Source: Phycisphaerae bacterium (lineage in GTDB: Bacteria; Planctomycetota; Phycisphaerae; UBA1845; CAIVHJ01). From it: a stretch of DNA of 64,000 nt. Below the pieces are notes generated by a model. That model searched no databases. It was not told the DNA's origin and saw only the letters and a program-made list of their open reading frames with translations. Every line of letters starts with the position of its first letter. The stretch's first letter is position 1. Below, one piece after another: positions 41,155 through 49,888 of this stretch. The translations under genes and the position numbers were made by a program. The stretch spans positions 97,336 through 161,335 of the forward strand of contig JAJVHX010000006.1 in assembly GCA_022072405.1 (NCBI GenBank), given 5' to 3'.

Positions 41155-43185
41155 TCAGCCCGGCTGGGGGAGCGGGCCGGGGCCGATCGACGTTGGAGGC
41201 GGCGGGGTAGCGGGTCGAGCCATGACCACGTTGGGTTTGCTGCGCTGGTCGTCGAGCAGGTCGCCGAGGGTTGGTTTCTGGAGCGCTTCACCGCGGATGA
41301 TTGCTTGAACCTCATGGCCGTCGAGCGTCTCATGTTTGAGCAGCGCCTGGGCGATGGCGTCGAGCTTGTCTTTATTGGCGTTGAGCAGTTGGCGAGCGTC
41401 AGCGTAGGCTTCATCGATCAGCTGTTTGACGGCGGTGTCGATTTTGCGAGCGGTTTCTTCGGAATAATTGCGCCCGCCGGGTACTCCCCAGAACTGGTTC
41501 TGTCCGCCATCTTCTTCGCCCAGGTGAACAAATCCGATTTCATCCACCATGCCGAATTCCGTGACCATCAGCTTGGCGATGTGGGTGGCTTGGCGAATGT
41601 CGGAGGCGACGCCGGAGTTGACATCATCGCGGAACAGTTCTTCAGCCAGTCGGCCGGCGCAGAGCACGCGCAACTGGGCTTTCATCCATTCCCGGCCATG
41701 ATAATGGCGATCCTGTTCCGGCAGTGAGAAGGTCGCCCCGCCGAAATTACCGCGCGGCAGAATAGTGACTTTGTGGACCGGGTCGGTGTTCGGGGCGAGC
41801 AACACCTGCACGAGGGCGTGACCGGCTTCGTGATAGGCGGTGGCGATGCGATCCTTTTCATCGATGACGCGATTCTTGCGGGCCCGGCCCCAGCGGACCT
41901 TGTCGCGGGCTTCCTCCAGATCGACCATCTCGACGAAATCCTTGTTTTCCATGGTGGCCAGCAGTGCGGATTCGTTGATCACGGCGGCCAGATCGGCTCC
42001 GCTGAAACCGGGAGTCGCGCGGGCCAGCCGCTGCAGATCGACATCGGGCCCGGTTTTGATTTTGCGAGCGTGGACCTTGAGAATTTCGTAACGGCCTTTC
42101 ACGTCGGGCATGGGGACCACCACCTGGCGATCGAATCGGCCGGGGCGGATCAGAGCGGGGTCGAGCACATCGACGCGGTTGGTGGCGGCGATGACGATAA
42201 TCTGATCGTTAGTCTCGAAGCCGTCCATCTCGACGAGAATGGCGTTGAGGGTCTGTTCGCGTTCGTCGTGGCCACCGCTGCTGAAACCAGCCCCGCGGCG
42301 CCGCCCGACGGCATCGATTTCATCGAGGAAAATAATACAGGGGGAGTTTTCCTTGGCCTGTTTGAAGAGGTCGCGGACGCGTGACGCGCCGACACCGACG
42401 AACATTTCCACGAAATCGCTGCCGCTGATGGAGAAAAAGGGGACATCGGCTTCACCGGCGATGGCTTTGGCCAGCAGCGTCTTGCCGCAGCCCGGATCGC
42501 CCACCAGCAGCACGCCGCGCGGAATGCGTCCGCCGAGATGCTGGAACTTGCGGGGGTTGCGGAGAAATTCGACAATTTCGGAGACTTCTTCCTTGGCTTC
42601 ATCGACACCCGCGACATCGGCGAAGGTGATGCGTGTTCCTTCGCGACTGTTCACTTTATGACGCGATCGACCAAAATTACCGAGCATACCCATGCCGCTG
42701 CCCGCCCCGCGCATCGGACGCAGTACGAAGAAATATAGAAAGGCAATGAGCAATCCCCAGGTGAGCAATGGAGCGATCAGCGACATCAGCCAGGTGTTGC
42801 TGGGTTCATGTTTGACTGTGCCCTCGGGGTTGTGTTCGCGAAGGCGGCGGTTGAGGTCTTCAATCAGAGTGCTGTCGACGGCGAGCGCCGGCCATTCCAC
42901 CTTGAACTGGCGATTTACGTTGGGTTGATCACCGCCGGTCAGCTTGCGGGTGCCTTCAATGGCGGTATCGCGGATGACCAGTTTTTCCACTTCGCCGGCT
43001 TCGAGCATGCGATAGAGTTCGGTGATGGTCTTGGCTTCGGGCTTGCTGAGGGTCTGCTGCAGCAGCATCAGCAGCATGATTACAAAGAAAGCACAGACCA
43101 CCCAGCCGAAAATTCCACGGGAAATCCGCGGGGTTGGGCCGCTCGGGCGATCGCCGGAGTTGGGGTTGGATGGGTTGTCATTCAT
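41155..43185 (-). CDS. ftsH: ATP-dependent zinc metalloprotease FtsH
   Basis: A 676-residue membrane AAA+ protease that degrades unassembled membrane proteins and some regulators. Two membrane helices (about 25-44 and 128-153) flank a small periplasmic domain. The AAA module has Walker A GDPGCGKT, Walker [11 protein letters not shown], pore motif FVEMFVGVG, and SRH with RPGRFDR. The zinc site is HEAGH with the downstream Asp in the [10 protein letters not shown] segment. The extra N-terminal 20 residues and the C-terminal Pro-rich tail are disordered. GGGAG lies about ten bases before ATG. Last gene of a minus-strand run, converging with uvrA 29 bases away. Confidence 0.95.
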   Translation of the reverse strand: MNDNPSNPNSGDRPSGPTPRISRGIFGWVVCAFFVIMLLMLLQQTLSKPEAKTITELYRMLEAGEVEKLVIRDTAIEGTRKLTGGDQPNVNRQFKVEWPALAVDSTLIEDLNRRLREHNPEGTVKHEPSNTWLMSLIAPLLTWGLLIAFLYFFVLRPMRGAGSGMGMLGNFGRSRHKVNSREGTRITFADVAGVDEAKEEVSEIVEFLRNPRKFQHLGGRIPRGVLLVGDPGCGKTLLAKAIAGEADVPFFSISGSDFVEMFVGVGASRVRDLFKQAKENSPCIIFLDEIDAVGRRRGAGFSSGGHDEREQTLNAILVEMDGFETNDQIIVIAATNRVDVLDPALIRPGRFDRQVVVPMPDVKGRYEILKVHARKIKTGPDVDLQRLARATPGFSGADLAAVINESALLATMENKDFVEMVDLEEARDKVRWGRARKNRVIDEKDRIATAYHEAGHALVQVLLAPNTDPVHKVTILPRGNFGGATFSLPEQDRHYHGREWMKAQLRVLCAGRLAEELFRDDVNSGVASDIRQATHIAKLMVTEFGMVDEIGFVHLGEEDGGQNQFWGVPGGRNYSEETARKIDTAVKQLIDEAYADARQLLNANKDKLDAIAQALLKHETLDGHEVQAIIRGEALQKPTLGDLLDDQRSKPNVVMARPATPPPPTSIGPGPLPQPG

Positions 43186-43324
43186 TACTGCATATCTCCC
43201 TGGACCACTGAATTATATCGGCTGGGAGTGCTTCGGGATTTATCAGGACGGTAGTGAAAACCCTTATGCCTTTGCCGTGCTGAAACCGCCCTGTACCCCT
43301 GATTTACAGTTCATTATAGGGGGC

Positions 43325-43822
43325 TTACCAGGGAGATTCCATCGTTTCGACCAGCTGCTGGGCAACGCCATCCAGACCTCGAACGCTGGCATCATAAAAG
43401 GATTCGCCTACCGGGCGGATATAGGTCGTGGTGAAGGGGAACAATTGCCGTTCAGCCAGAATCTTGCCGCTGCGCAGATCCTGCCAGCGGTAACTGAGAA
43501 TAAAAGTGGCGGCGGTTTCGCGCGGCAGGTCGGTACGCGGATCGTTCCCCAGAACGTTCTGGCGCACTTCGACGATCTCGCCGCTGAGCATGGTGTGGGC
43601 TTTTTCACGGGTGGCGAGCTGGTAGGGGGTATCCATTTCGATACGCTTGGCGATGGCTTCGGTCAGCTGATATTCGAGATCCTGGCGGAAATCGCGATTC
43701 TGAAACATCTCGACATAGACGGTATCGACGGTCGTGGGGAAGGGGCGCTGCGTGGAATAGCCGCAACCGCTCAGCAGTGCGATCCCTGGTAACAGCATGA
43801 AAAAAGATTTAGTCGAGATCAT
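43325..43822 (-). CDS. LptE-like lipopolysaccharide assembly lipoprotein
   Basis: A 165-residue lipoprotein. The signal MISTKSFFMLLPGIALLSGC contains the lipobox LSGC, followed by GYSTQRPFPTTVDTVYVEMFQN, the LptE/RlpB-like opening. The body (LEYQLTEAIAKRIEMDTPYQLA, AHTMLSGEIVEVRQNVL) follows the LptE fold. LptE plugs LptD at the outer membrane and is needed for LPS export. It lies 35 bases after the BamD-like gene, so the two outer-membrane assembly factors are likely co-transcribed. ftsH follows 139 bases later. Confidence 0.82.
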   Translation of the reverse strand: MISTKSFFMLLPGIALLSGCGYSTQRPFPTTVDTVYVEMFQNRDFRQDLEYQLTEAIAKRIEMDTPYQLATREKAHTMLSGEIVEVRQNVLGNDPRTDLPRETAATFILSYRWQDLRSGKILAERQLFPFTTTYIRPVGESFYDASVRGLDGVAQQLVETMESPW

Positions 43823-43857
43823 GGCGTATGGTCCGTTTATTTCCCGTCATTCGCGAT

Positions 43858-44856
43858 TCACTGTTCTGCATTTACTTCAGGGATGGGCGGAGAGAGCAGG
43901 CCCATCTTGATCAGTTCGGCTTCGGCTTCGGAAGCGGCGACCGTGCCGGGCCAGTTGTTCATCACCGAGCGGAAATAAAATGCCGCCGCCCGGGGTTGAT
44001 CAACGCGGAGATAATAGCGACCGATGTCATATTCCTTTTCCGCCCGCTTGTTGCGAATTTCCTCGAGCACCAGATCGACACGTTCCCGCTGGGCGTCCTG
44101 CGGGTAATCCTGTTGAAAGCGTAAAAACCGTTCTTCGGCTTCGATCAACGGGGCGTCGTCGAATTTGACGCCGGCGAAGCTGGCCAGGGCAGCACGGGCC
44201 CGGCGGAGTGCGGCATAGCGGACATACTGGCTGCGGGGGTATTGCAGCAGAATCTGGTTGTATTCATCCTCCGCCAGGTCGAAATCGCCGCGATTGAAGA
44301 AGTAGTCCGCTTTGGTCTTGAAGGCTCGCAGGCCGATCTCCGTATCCGGGAACTTGGCGACCAGATCATCCAGAATCGATATGCCCAGGTCTTCAGCCGG
44401 CAGAACAGGCATGCCCAGCCATTTGCGATTGGTGCCGGCCAGAAAATATTCCGCCACCAGAAATTCCACTTCGGCAGCTTGGCGGGCGATTTCGTCGGTG
44501 CTGAATTCGACAGCCAGTTCCTTGGCGAGCAGGTGGGCTTTGTAATGCTGGTTTTCGCCGAGATAAGCCTGGGCCCGGCCCAATTCGGCAGCGGTGGCCA
44601 GCGGATGATCTTCGCCATGGCGGGTCGGCCAATCGGCGAAGGCATCTTCCGCATCGTCGAACTCTTCGTCGCGCAGCAGTTGCCGGGCCAGCGCCAAATC
44701 GCCTTCCGGTGTTCCGGGGACCGGCGGAATGATTTCGATCCACTTCTGCTGTTGCGGATCAAATTCCAGTTGTTCCGATCGGCCGCCGGGCGGATCGTTA
44801 TCCAGTCCGCCCATCAGGGTGAGCGTGGTCAGCAGGATTAATGCAGGTCCAGTCAT
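43858..44856 (-). CDS. BamD/YfiO-like TPR protein
   Basis: A 332-residue exported TPR protein. The signal peptide (MTGPALILLTTLTLMGG) is followed by an acidic linker, then TPR-like pairs: ELGRAQAYLGENQHYKAHLLA, FNRGDFDLAEDEYNQILLQYPRSQYV, and YDIGRYYLRVDQPRAAAFYFRSVMNNWPGTVAASEAE. The last repeats match BamD, which supports BamA in outer-membrane protein insertion. Unlike typical BamD, no lipobox Cys follows the signal, so membrane attachment may differ. ATG at 44856 is chosen because it begins the signal peptide. It lies 84 bases after recO and 35 before the LptE-like gene. Confidence 0.8.
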   Translation of the reverse strand: MTGPALILLTTLTLMGGLDNDPPGGRSEQLEFDPQQQKWIEIIPPVPGTPEGDLALARQLLRDEEFDDAEDAFADWPTRHGEDHPLATAAELGRAQAYLGENQHYKAHLLAKELAVEFSTDEIARQAAEVEFLVAEYFLAGTNRKWLGMPVLPAEDLGISILDDLVAKFPDTEIGLRAFKTKADYFFNRGDFDLAEDEYNQILLQYPRSQYVRYAALRRARAALASFAGVKFDDAPLIEAEERFLRFQQDYPQDAQRERVDLVLEEIRNKRAEKEYDIGRYYLRVDQPRAAAFYFRSVMNNWPGTVAASEAEAELIKMGLLSPPIPEVNAEQ

Positions 44857-44940
44857 CGTTCCACCGCAGAAAATATGGTATTCGCCGGGAAAATTGTAAT
44901 TCAGCCCCTTCAGCGACGCAATCAAGGCCGGGGAGTATCG

Positions 44941-45696
44941 TCAGATGGACCATTGGCGGCGGAGATGGGGGGCGAGGACGAAATCGCTGAGGCGGGGCTG
45001 GCGGCCGATCAGGTGGGCGAGGTGATAATCGTAGAGATCGAAGAGGGCGGTGGTAGCAGATTGATCGATGAAATCAGCTGTGAGCGATTGAAACGTGGTG
45101 CGATGGGTCAGCCGCTTTTCCACCTGGGTCATTTCGCAATCTGGGCAGATGAAGCCGCCCTGATGAGCGGAGAAGTAGAGTCGTTCCGGCAGGGGGGGGC
45201 GCCAGGTTCGGCGGCAATTGCAGCAGGCTTCGGTCTGGGGCAGCAGGCCGATCGCCTCCAGCAGCACCCGCTGGTAGCTGCAGACCAGCGGCAGCGTATC
45301 GAGGCTGGTTTCCAGCTCCGCCAGATGCTGCACCAGCGCCTCAAACAGTTCCTCATGTGGGTCGCCATCCTGCAGTGTTTCACCGGAAATTTCGGCGAGA
45401 TATTGCCCGGCGTACAATCGGGGCAGGGACTCGCGCAGTTGCAGAAAAGAGCGCTGCGGCTGCCATTCGGTGAGCGTGGCGAGGTTCATCAATCGATCCG
45501 GCCGGGCGAACCAGACCACCTGACCGGTTTCAAGAAGCTCCAGCCCGGCGGCGAATTTCTTTTTGCTGCTGTGTTTACTACCTTTGGCGATCAGCCGCAA
45601 GCGACCGTGCCGGCGGGTGAAGAGGACGATGATCTGCGAGCTTTCGGAGTAGTCGAGTCGGCGGAGCACCAGGGCGTCATCGGTTTGAAGCGACAT
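44941..45696 (-). CDS. recO: DNA repair protein RecO
   Basis: A 251-residue protein of the RecFOR pathway that loads RecA on single-strand gaps. The N-terminal OB fold starts MSLQTDDALVLRRLDYSESSQIIVLFTRRHGRLRLIAKG, the typical RecO opening. The middle is helical, and a zinc site is indicated by CCNC and CPDC. ATG at 45696 is the best fit to family starts, although AAGGAC is too close to be an ideal ribosome site; ATG at 45720 adds eight residues. The start lies within the last codons of the glycosyltransferase gene (20-base overlap), implying translational coupling. Confidence 0.88.
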   Translation of the reverse strand: MSLQTDDALVLRRLDYSESSQIIVLFTRRHGRLRLIAKGSKHSSKKKFAAGLELLETGQVVWFARPDRLMNLATLTEWQPQRSFLQLRESLPRLYAGQYLAEISGETLQDGDPHEELFEALVQHLAELETSLDTLPLVCSYQRVLLEAIGLLPQTEACCNCRRTWRPPLPERLYFSAHQGGFICPDCEMTQVEKRLTHRTTFQSLTADFIDQSATTALFDLYDYHLAHLIGRQPRLSDFVLAPHLRRQWSI

Positions 45697-47095
45697 GTCC
45701 TTCAGTATACTGAACAGCATGGGTGTGGTCAGCAGCGATGCGGGTGATCAGCCATTGACTGATAAAAGCCAGGCCCGCCGCCAGCGGGATGATCCAGCCC
45801 AGTTGGGCGGGCATGCAGATGCGCGACCCCTGCCAGTATTCCAACCCCGACAAGCCGATGAAATATCCGGAATTGAGCAGCAGCAGCCACCCGGCGGTCC
45901 GTGTGGCTGGGCGAATGATCAGCCAGCCGACGCCCGCCAGGGCAATGCTCAGCAGCAATTGGCCGATCCGCTCATCCAGCAGCGGGTGCAATGTTTTCCA
46001 GAATGCAGTGAATTGCGGTAGCTGATTGCGGTGCAGTTCGTCTCCGGCGATGGCATTTTCGTAGGCGCTCTTGATAAAGGCCTTCAACATGGGCAGGGGG
46101 TGTTCGCGGAGAGCATTTTTGATACTGGCGACATCATCGCGGTAATACTGGGCCAGCGCTGCTCCCTGCGGGCCGTAGTGGTCCAGATTCCATTGCTCCA
46201 TCAGCAGTTGCACTTCTTTCCGGTTCCAATGGGGATCGAGTGTGGCCTGCATCCGCGCCACCCAGTAATAGCGGCCGGCCATCGGTCCACCCGTCGTATA
46301 GAAGGGTACACCGTGAACCGTGTAATTACGCCACACCACCGCACCGACTGCAAGGGCAGCCAACGAGCAGGCGATCACGGTTTTGATCAGGATCGGCCCG
46401 CGTCCAGCGGCGAGGAATCGTCGCGGAACCAGCAAAGCGAACAGCAGGAGCATGATCGGCCAGGCCTGCCCCATCGGGCGGATGTAGATGGCCAGCGCCG
46501 CCAGCAACCCCGCCAGAATAAAGGTAGTCCAGCGGTTGTTCTGCAGCGCCCGCAGGAAGGTCCATAACCCCGCCAGGTGGAGTGTGTAATAAAGACTGTC
46601 GGTCAGCAGGGCATTGTTCACGGCTATCGAGGTCAGCGACACTGCACTGAGCAATCCGGCGATAAATGCGGTGCGCGTGGATTGCAGGAGTCGTGCGGTG
46701 ATCAGATAAACCAGACCGCAGCCGAAGGCACCGGCTACTATCTGCAGCAACAGGATCGGATAGTGTACCGGTCCGAAAAGCAGATAGCCGGCAGCGATCA
46801 CAGCACCATATCCGGGACCATTCCAGACGAACGAGCCTTCACCGGTACGATAGGTTTCTCCGCCGGTGCTGGCGTGAAACAGATCGGTGATCGGCCAATC
46901 CAGCAGATAATGAGCGGTCGCCCGGTAACGAATGGAGTCATCAGCCAAAGCGCCGATCTGTTGATCAGTGTGGGCGCTGTAAAGAAGGACCAGCCAGATC
47001 AGACGTAATACCAACGCCGATCCCACGACCCACCAGAACCCGCGGCGGTCTGGTATGGGCTGGTGAAAGGATTGCTCCAGCGGTGGTGGCTGCAT
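45677..47095 (-). CDS. PMT/ArnT-like membrane glycosyltransferase (GT39/GT83-like)
   Basis: A 472-residue polytopic protein with about 11-12 hydrophobic helices. The N-terminal region (VGSALVLRLIWLVLLY, then ADDSIRYRATAHYLL) carries an acidic pair in the first extracytoplasmic loop, as in polyprenyl-phosphate-dependent glycosyltransferases; WNGPGYGAVIAAGYLLFG and YIRPMGQAWP are further family-like blocks. It probably transfers a sugar from a lipid carrier to a protein or glycolipid in the periplasm. Substrate unknown. First gene of the recO-bamD-lptE-ftsH run. Confidence 0.8.
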   Translation of the reverse strand: MQPPPLEQSFHQPIPDRRGFWWVVGSALVLRLIWLVLLYSAHTDQQIGALADDSIRYRATAHYLLDWPITDLFHASTGGETYRTGEGSFVWNGPGYGAVIAAGYLLFGPVHYPILLLQIVAGAFGCGLVYLITARLLQSTRTAFIAGLLSAVSLTSIAVNNALLTDSLYYTLHLAGLWTFLRALQNNRWTTFILAGLLAALAIYIRPMGQAWPIMLLLFALLVPRRFLAAGRGPILIKTVIACSLAALAVGAVVWRNYTVHGVPFYTTGGPMAGRYYWVARMQATLDPHWNRKEVQLLMEQWNLDHYGPQGAALAQYYRDDVASIKNALREHPLPMLKAFIKSAYENAIAGDELHRNQLPQFTAFWKTLHPLLDERIGQLLLSIALAGVGWLIIRPATRTAGWLLLLNSGYFIGLSGLEYWQGSRICMPAQLGWIIPLAAGLAFISQWLITRIAADHTHAVQYTEGHVASNR

Positions 47096-47207
47096 GACAG
47101 GATTTATCGGTCAATGTCCGCAGAAAATCGCCTTAGCGGGGTGATATATATCGGGTGTACCAGACGTTTGACCGATAACAAGGCCTGACCGGAGTGCGAG
47201 GAGAATC

Positions 47208-47894
47208 ATGATGAGCGATACCACTGCCTGGCTTACGTCCGAAAATGTCTGGGAACAGGCCTATCTGCGTTTTGAGACACCGCAGGAGGAAATCCGCAAG
47301 TTTCAGAGACGGTTGCGGCGCCTGGGTGCTGCCCAGTGGGATCGATCCAGCCGGATCGTGGAGATTTTCTGTGGCCGGGGTAACGGTCTGATCGCGCTGG
47401 AGTCGCTGGGATTTACTCATATCGAAGGGGTGGACCTGTCGCCGCGCCTGTTGCAGCAGTACACCGGGACAGCCCGGATGATCGAAGCGGATTGCCGGCA
47501 GTTGCCCTTTGAGGATCACTCTCGCGATATCCTGATTGTACAGGGCGGGCTGCATCACCTGGCTAAGCTTCCCGAGGATGTGGAGGCGGTGTTGCGCGAG
47601 GTGGTCCGGGTACTCACTCCGCAGGGTCGGCTGGTGATGGTCGAGCCGTGGCGGACGCCTTTTCTGACGGCGGTACACTGGTTGTGTGACCAGGCCTGGG
47701 CCCGCTGGTGCTCCAATAAAATTCACATGCTGGCAGTGATGACCGAGAATGAGATCGTTACCTATACACAGTGGTTATCACAGCCGCAGAAGCTGCTCGA
47801 ACTGTTTTCACGCTATCTGACTTTTGAGCGGCAATATATCCGCTGGGGCAAGCTGATGCTGGTCGGCCAACCGAAATCACCCGCTGCCAATTAG
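47208..47894 (+). CDS. SAM-dependent methyltransferase (Methyltransf_11 type)
   Basis: A 228-residue class I methyltransferase. Motif I is IVEIFCGRGNGLIAL, then IEGVDLSPRLL, DCRQLPFEDHSRDILIVQGGLHHL and LREVVRVLTPQGRLVMVEPW, the arrangement seen in small-molecule and quinone/sugar methyltransferases. The C-terminal 70 residues are helical and rich in Trp. Two ATGs (47208, 47211) are possible; GAGGAG suits the second better. Divergent from the glycosyltransferase gene. A family B element follows its stop directly. Confidence 0.87.
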   Translation: MMSDTTAWLTSENVWEQAYLRFETPQEEIRKFQRRLRRLGAAQWDRSSRIVEIFCGRGNGLIALESLGFTHIEGVDLSPRLLQQYTGTARMIEADCRQLPFEDHSRDILIVQGGLHHLAKLPEDVEAVLREVVRVLTPQGRLVMVEPWRTPFLTAVHWLCDQAWARWCSNKIHMLAVMTENEIVTYTQWLSQPQKLLELFSRYLTFERQYIRWGKLMLVGQPKSPAAN

Positions 47895-47906
47895 AACGGT
47901 TTCATT

Positions 47907-47996
47907 GGTACTGGTATCGTTTCACCGAGCCGCGACCGTGAGGGAGTGGTCTTCAACATAGTGTGTTTGAATTTTGCTTCAAACGATACCAGTACC
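47907..47996 (+). repeat. MITE-like element family B, copy 2 (90 bp)
   Basis: A 90-base element with perfect 16-base terminal inverted repeats, GGTACTGGTATCGTTT and AAACGATACCAGTACC. It is bounded on both sides by the identical octamer GTTTCATT (47899-47906 and 47997-48004), an apparent target duplication. Its length equals copy 1 (17480-17569). Within the arms, ATCG/CGAT here replaces AAAG/CTTT there, so the two arms of each copy have changed together. Confidence 0.92.
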
Positions 47997-48041
47997 GTTT
48001 CATTAATATTGGTTCGCCCGATAGGGGTCCTTGGTGGTGGG

Positions 48042-48128
48042 CCACGGTTGTGTCAACCGTGGTGAATAACCGCTGTCCCGCACGGCTCATAGAGCCGTGG
48101 CACACTCAATCCTCATACCACGGAACAA
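48042..48128 (+). repeat. Dispersed hairpin repeat family C, copy 2
   Basis: Two successive hairpins: CCACGGTTG, loop TGT, CAACCGTGG (48042-48062), and CACGGCTC, loop ATA, GAGCCGTG (about 48081-48099). From 48051 onwards it matches 2401-2476 read on the other strand. It follows the family B element within a gap of 468 bases between the methyltransferase and the dehydratase operon. Confidence 0.8.
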
Positions 48129-48206
48129 ATAACGCGAATCCGCTCCAGCTCCCTCTCACAACACTTCTAACACGGGTGGGTGCTCATGGTCCATTCGACC
48201 GTCCAT

Positions 48207-48288
48207 TTGCCACCAGGACATGCAGTCCGTTATACTACAGGGCTTTAACGCGCGTTGAGGTTGTCGTAGCGGACGGGTCGCGTATAAT
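48207..48288 (+). promoter_or_regulatory. Two tandem putative promoters of the DH-ACP-KS operon
   Basis: Promoter 1: TTGCCA (48207-48212), 18 bases, TATACT (48231-48236). Promoter 2: TTGTCG (48261-48266), 16 bases, TATAAT (48283-48288). Both point into the five-gene operon starting at 48363. A further TATAAT at 49353 before the fourth coding step has no good -35. Confidence 0.55.
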
Positions 48289-48362
48289 GGACACCAAGAC
48301 CAGCGCCGCTCCTGGGTAATCGTATTGACTGGGTCGGCTGGAATGTGGACGGGAACGGCGGT

Positions 48363-48854
48363 ATGAAATTTCATATGGTGGATCGGATTACCGCGCTGGC
48401 TCCCGGAGAACGGATCAACACGGTCAAGTCACTGGCCTATGCCGAGGAATATCTGGCCGATCACTTTCCGACTTTTCCGGTGATGCCCGGGGTCCTGATG
48501 CTGGAGTGTCTGGTGCAGTCGGCGGGCTGGCTGGTGCGGGTGAGCGAGGATTTTGCGCACAGCCTGATCAATCTTGCCCTGGTGAAAAATGTCACCTTCA
48601 AGAGTTTTCTCGCCCCGGGTCAGTTGTTGCAGGTTGAGGTGGAGTGCCGGCAACTGGAATCCCGGCGGAGCGAATTTTCCGGATGGGGTCGTTGCGGAGC
48701 GAATGAAATTGTCAAGGCCCGGTTTGAGCTGCGGCATGAGAATCTGGCTGAACGTGATCCCGGTTTCGCCGCGCTGGATCATGAGAATATCAGCCATGCT
48801 CGGCGGCATTATGCCTTGCTGAGCTGCCCAGCAGCGGCCGAACGTAAAACATAA
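48363..48854 (+). CDS. FabZ/FabA-like hot-dog dehydratase
   Basis: A 163-residue protein of the 3-hydroxyacyl-ACP dehydratase family. The active site block DHFPTFPVMPGVLMLECLVQ carries catalytic His34 and Glu48 at the FabZ spacing of 14, so it should dehydrate beta-hydroxyacyl-ACP or be derived from such an enzyme. Fold elements (NLALVKNVTFKSFLAPGQLLQVEVE) follow. ATG at 48363 is chosen; a GTG at 48345 would add six residues. First gene of a five-gene operon. Confidence 0.85.
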   Translation: MKFHMVDRITALAPGERINTVKSLAYAEEYLADHFPTFPVMPGVLMLECLVQSAGWLVRVSEDFAHSLINLALVKNVTFKSFLAPGQLLQVEVECRQLESRRSEFSGWGRCGANEIVKARFELRHENLAERDPGFAALDHENISHARRHYALLSCPAAAERKT

Positions 48855-48928
48855 GCGGGGCGGCGAACTGACTAGCTGAACCCGTCCGGCGACGCCGATT
48901 ATATCCCTCTCGAGGAGGAGCAGCAGAG

Positions 48929-49318
48929 ATGGCTAAGAGTCGCGATGAAATTTTTGCCCAGGTGCAAAGCACGCTGGTTGACGCCCTGGGGGTTGATGAG
49001 GATGAAGTCACCGAACAGGCGACCCTGACGGAAGATCTCGGTGCAGAAAGCATCGATTTTCTCGACATCGTCTTTCGGCTGGAAAAAACCTTCAGCATCA
49101 AGATTCCGCGGGGCGAGTTATTTCCGGATGATGTTGTCAACAATCCGGATTATGTGGAGAACGGGCGTTTCACGTCCTCGGGGCTGGCCCAGTTGAAGAA
49201 AAACATGCCCCACGCCGACTTCAGCCTGTTTGAGAAGAATCCCACGGTGGACACCATGCCGACGCTGTTTACCGTCAAGACGATCGTCAACTACATTGAA
49301 CGGAAGCTCGGTGGGTGA
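48929..49318 (+). CDS. Acyl carrier protein with a long insertion
   Basis: A 129-residue ACP, about 50 residues longer than standard AcpP. The phosphopantetheine attachment site is GAESIDFLDIVFRLE with Ser41 (Asp-Ser-Leu replaced by Glu-Ser-Ile). Helix III is preceded by an insertion of about 45 residues (ELFPDDVVNNPDY...MPHADFSLFEK). The C-terminal helix (VKTIVNYIERKL) is normal. Such an insertion is atypical for housekeeping fatty acid synthesis and suggests a dedicated carrier for the flanking dehydratases and ketosynthases. GAGGAGGAG lies about ten bases before the ATG. Confidence 0.88.
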   Translation: MAKSRDEIFAQVQSTLVDALGVDEDEVTEQATLTEDLGAESIDFLDIVFRLEKTFSIKIPRGELFPDDVVNNPDYVENGRFTSSGLAQLKKNMPHADFSLFEKNPTVDTMPTLFTVKTIVNYIERKLGG

Positions 49319-49384
49319 AGTGGGGCTTGCCGGCCAGCGCGGCAGGGATCGCTATAATACCCGGTCATTAATGGATGTGGTGCG

Positions 49385-49879
49385 ATGCGCTGGATGTGGA
49401 TAGATCGCTTTGTAGCGTTTGAATCCGGCCGGCGGGCGGTGGCGGTCAAGTGTGTATCGCGTGCGGAAGATCATTTGCATGATAATTACCCGGCCTATCC
49501 GCTAATGCCGGCGACGTTGATTATCGAAGGGATGGCCCAGACCGCCGGTGTGCTGGTGGGTGAGGCCCGGCAGTTTGCGGATCGGGTGGTGTTGGCCAAG
49601 GTGCCGCGGGCCACCTTCGCTGGTGATGTTCTGCCGGGCGATACGCTGCAGTATGAAGCGCGGCTGGAGCGGATTGATGATGCCGGGGCGATGACCAGCG
49701 GGCAGGTGCAGTGCAACGGCCGGCCGCTGGGTGAAATCGATATTGTTTTTTCGCATCTGCCACGGGAAACGGCGGATCAACTCGGCATCCCCTCGCACAA
49801 TTTTGTATTTCATGACGATTTTCGCCGGCTGCTGGCGGCCTTTGGACTGGACATGAGCCGTTATCCGACGGCGGAGTGA
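49385..49879 (+). CDS. Hot-dog dehydratase paralogue lacking the catalytic His
   Basis: A 164-residue FabZ-like protein. The active-site block reads HDNYPAYPLMPATLIIEGMAQ: Asn34 replaces the catalytic His of GHFP, while Glu48 is retained. His32 two residues earlier could substitute only if the loop were shifted. The rest of the fold (VVLAKVPRATFAGDVLPGDTLQY) is intact. It is therefore probably an inactive or altered partner of the first dehydratase, giving a heterodimer as described for the ApeI/ApeP pair of aryl-polyene synthesis. The ketosynthase-like gene starts ten bases after its stop. Confidence 0.85.
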   Translation: MRWMWIDRFVAFESGRRAVAVKCVSRAEDHLHDNYPAYPLMPATLIIEGMAQTAGVLVGEARQFADRVVLAKVPRATFAGDVLPGDTLQYEARLERIDDAGAMTSGQVQCNGRPLGEIDIVFSHLPRETADQLGIPSHNFVFHDDFRRLLAAFGLDMSRYPTAE

Positions 49880-49888
49880 GCGGCAGGT

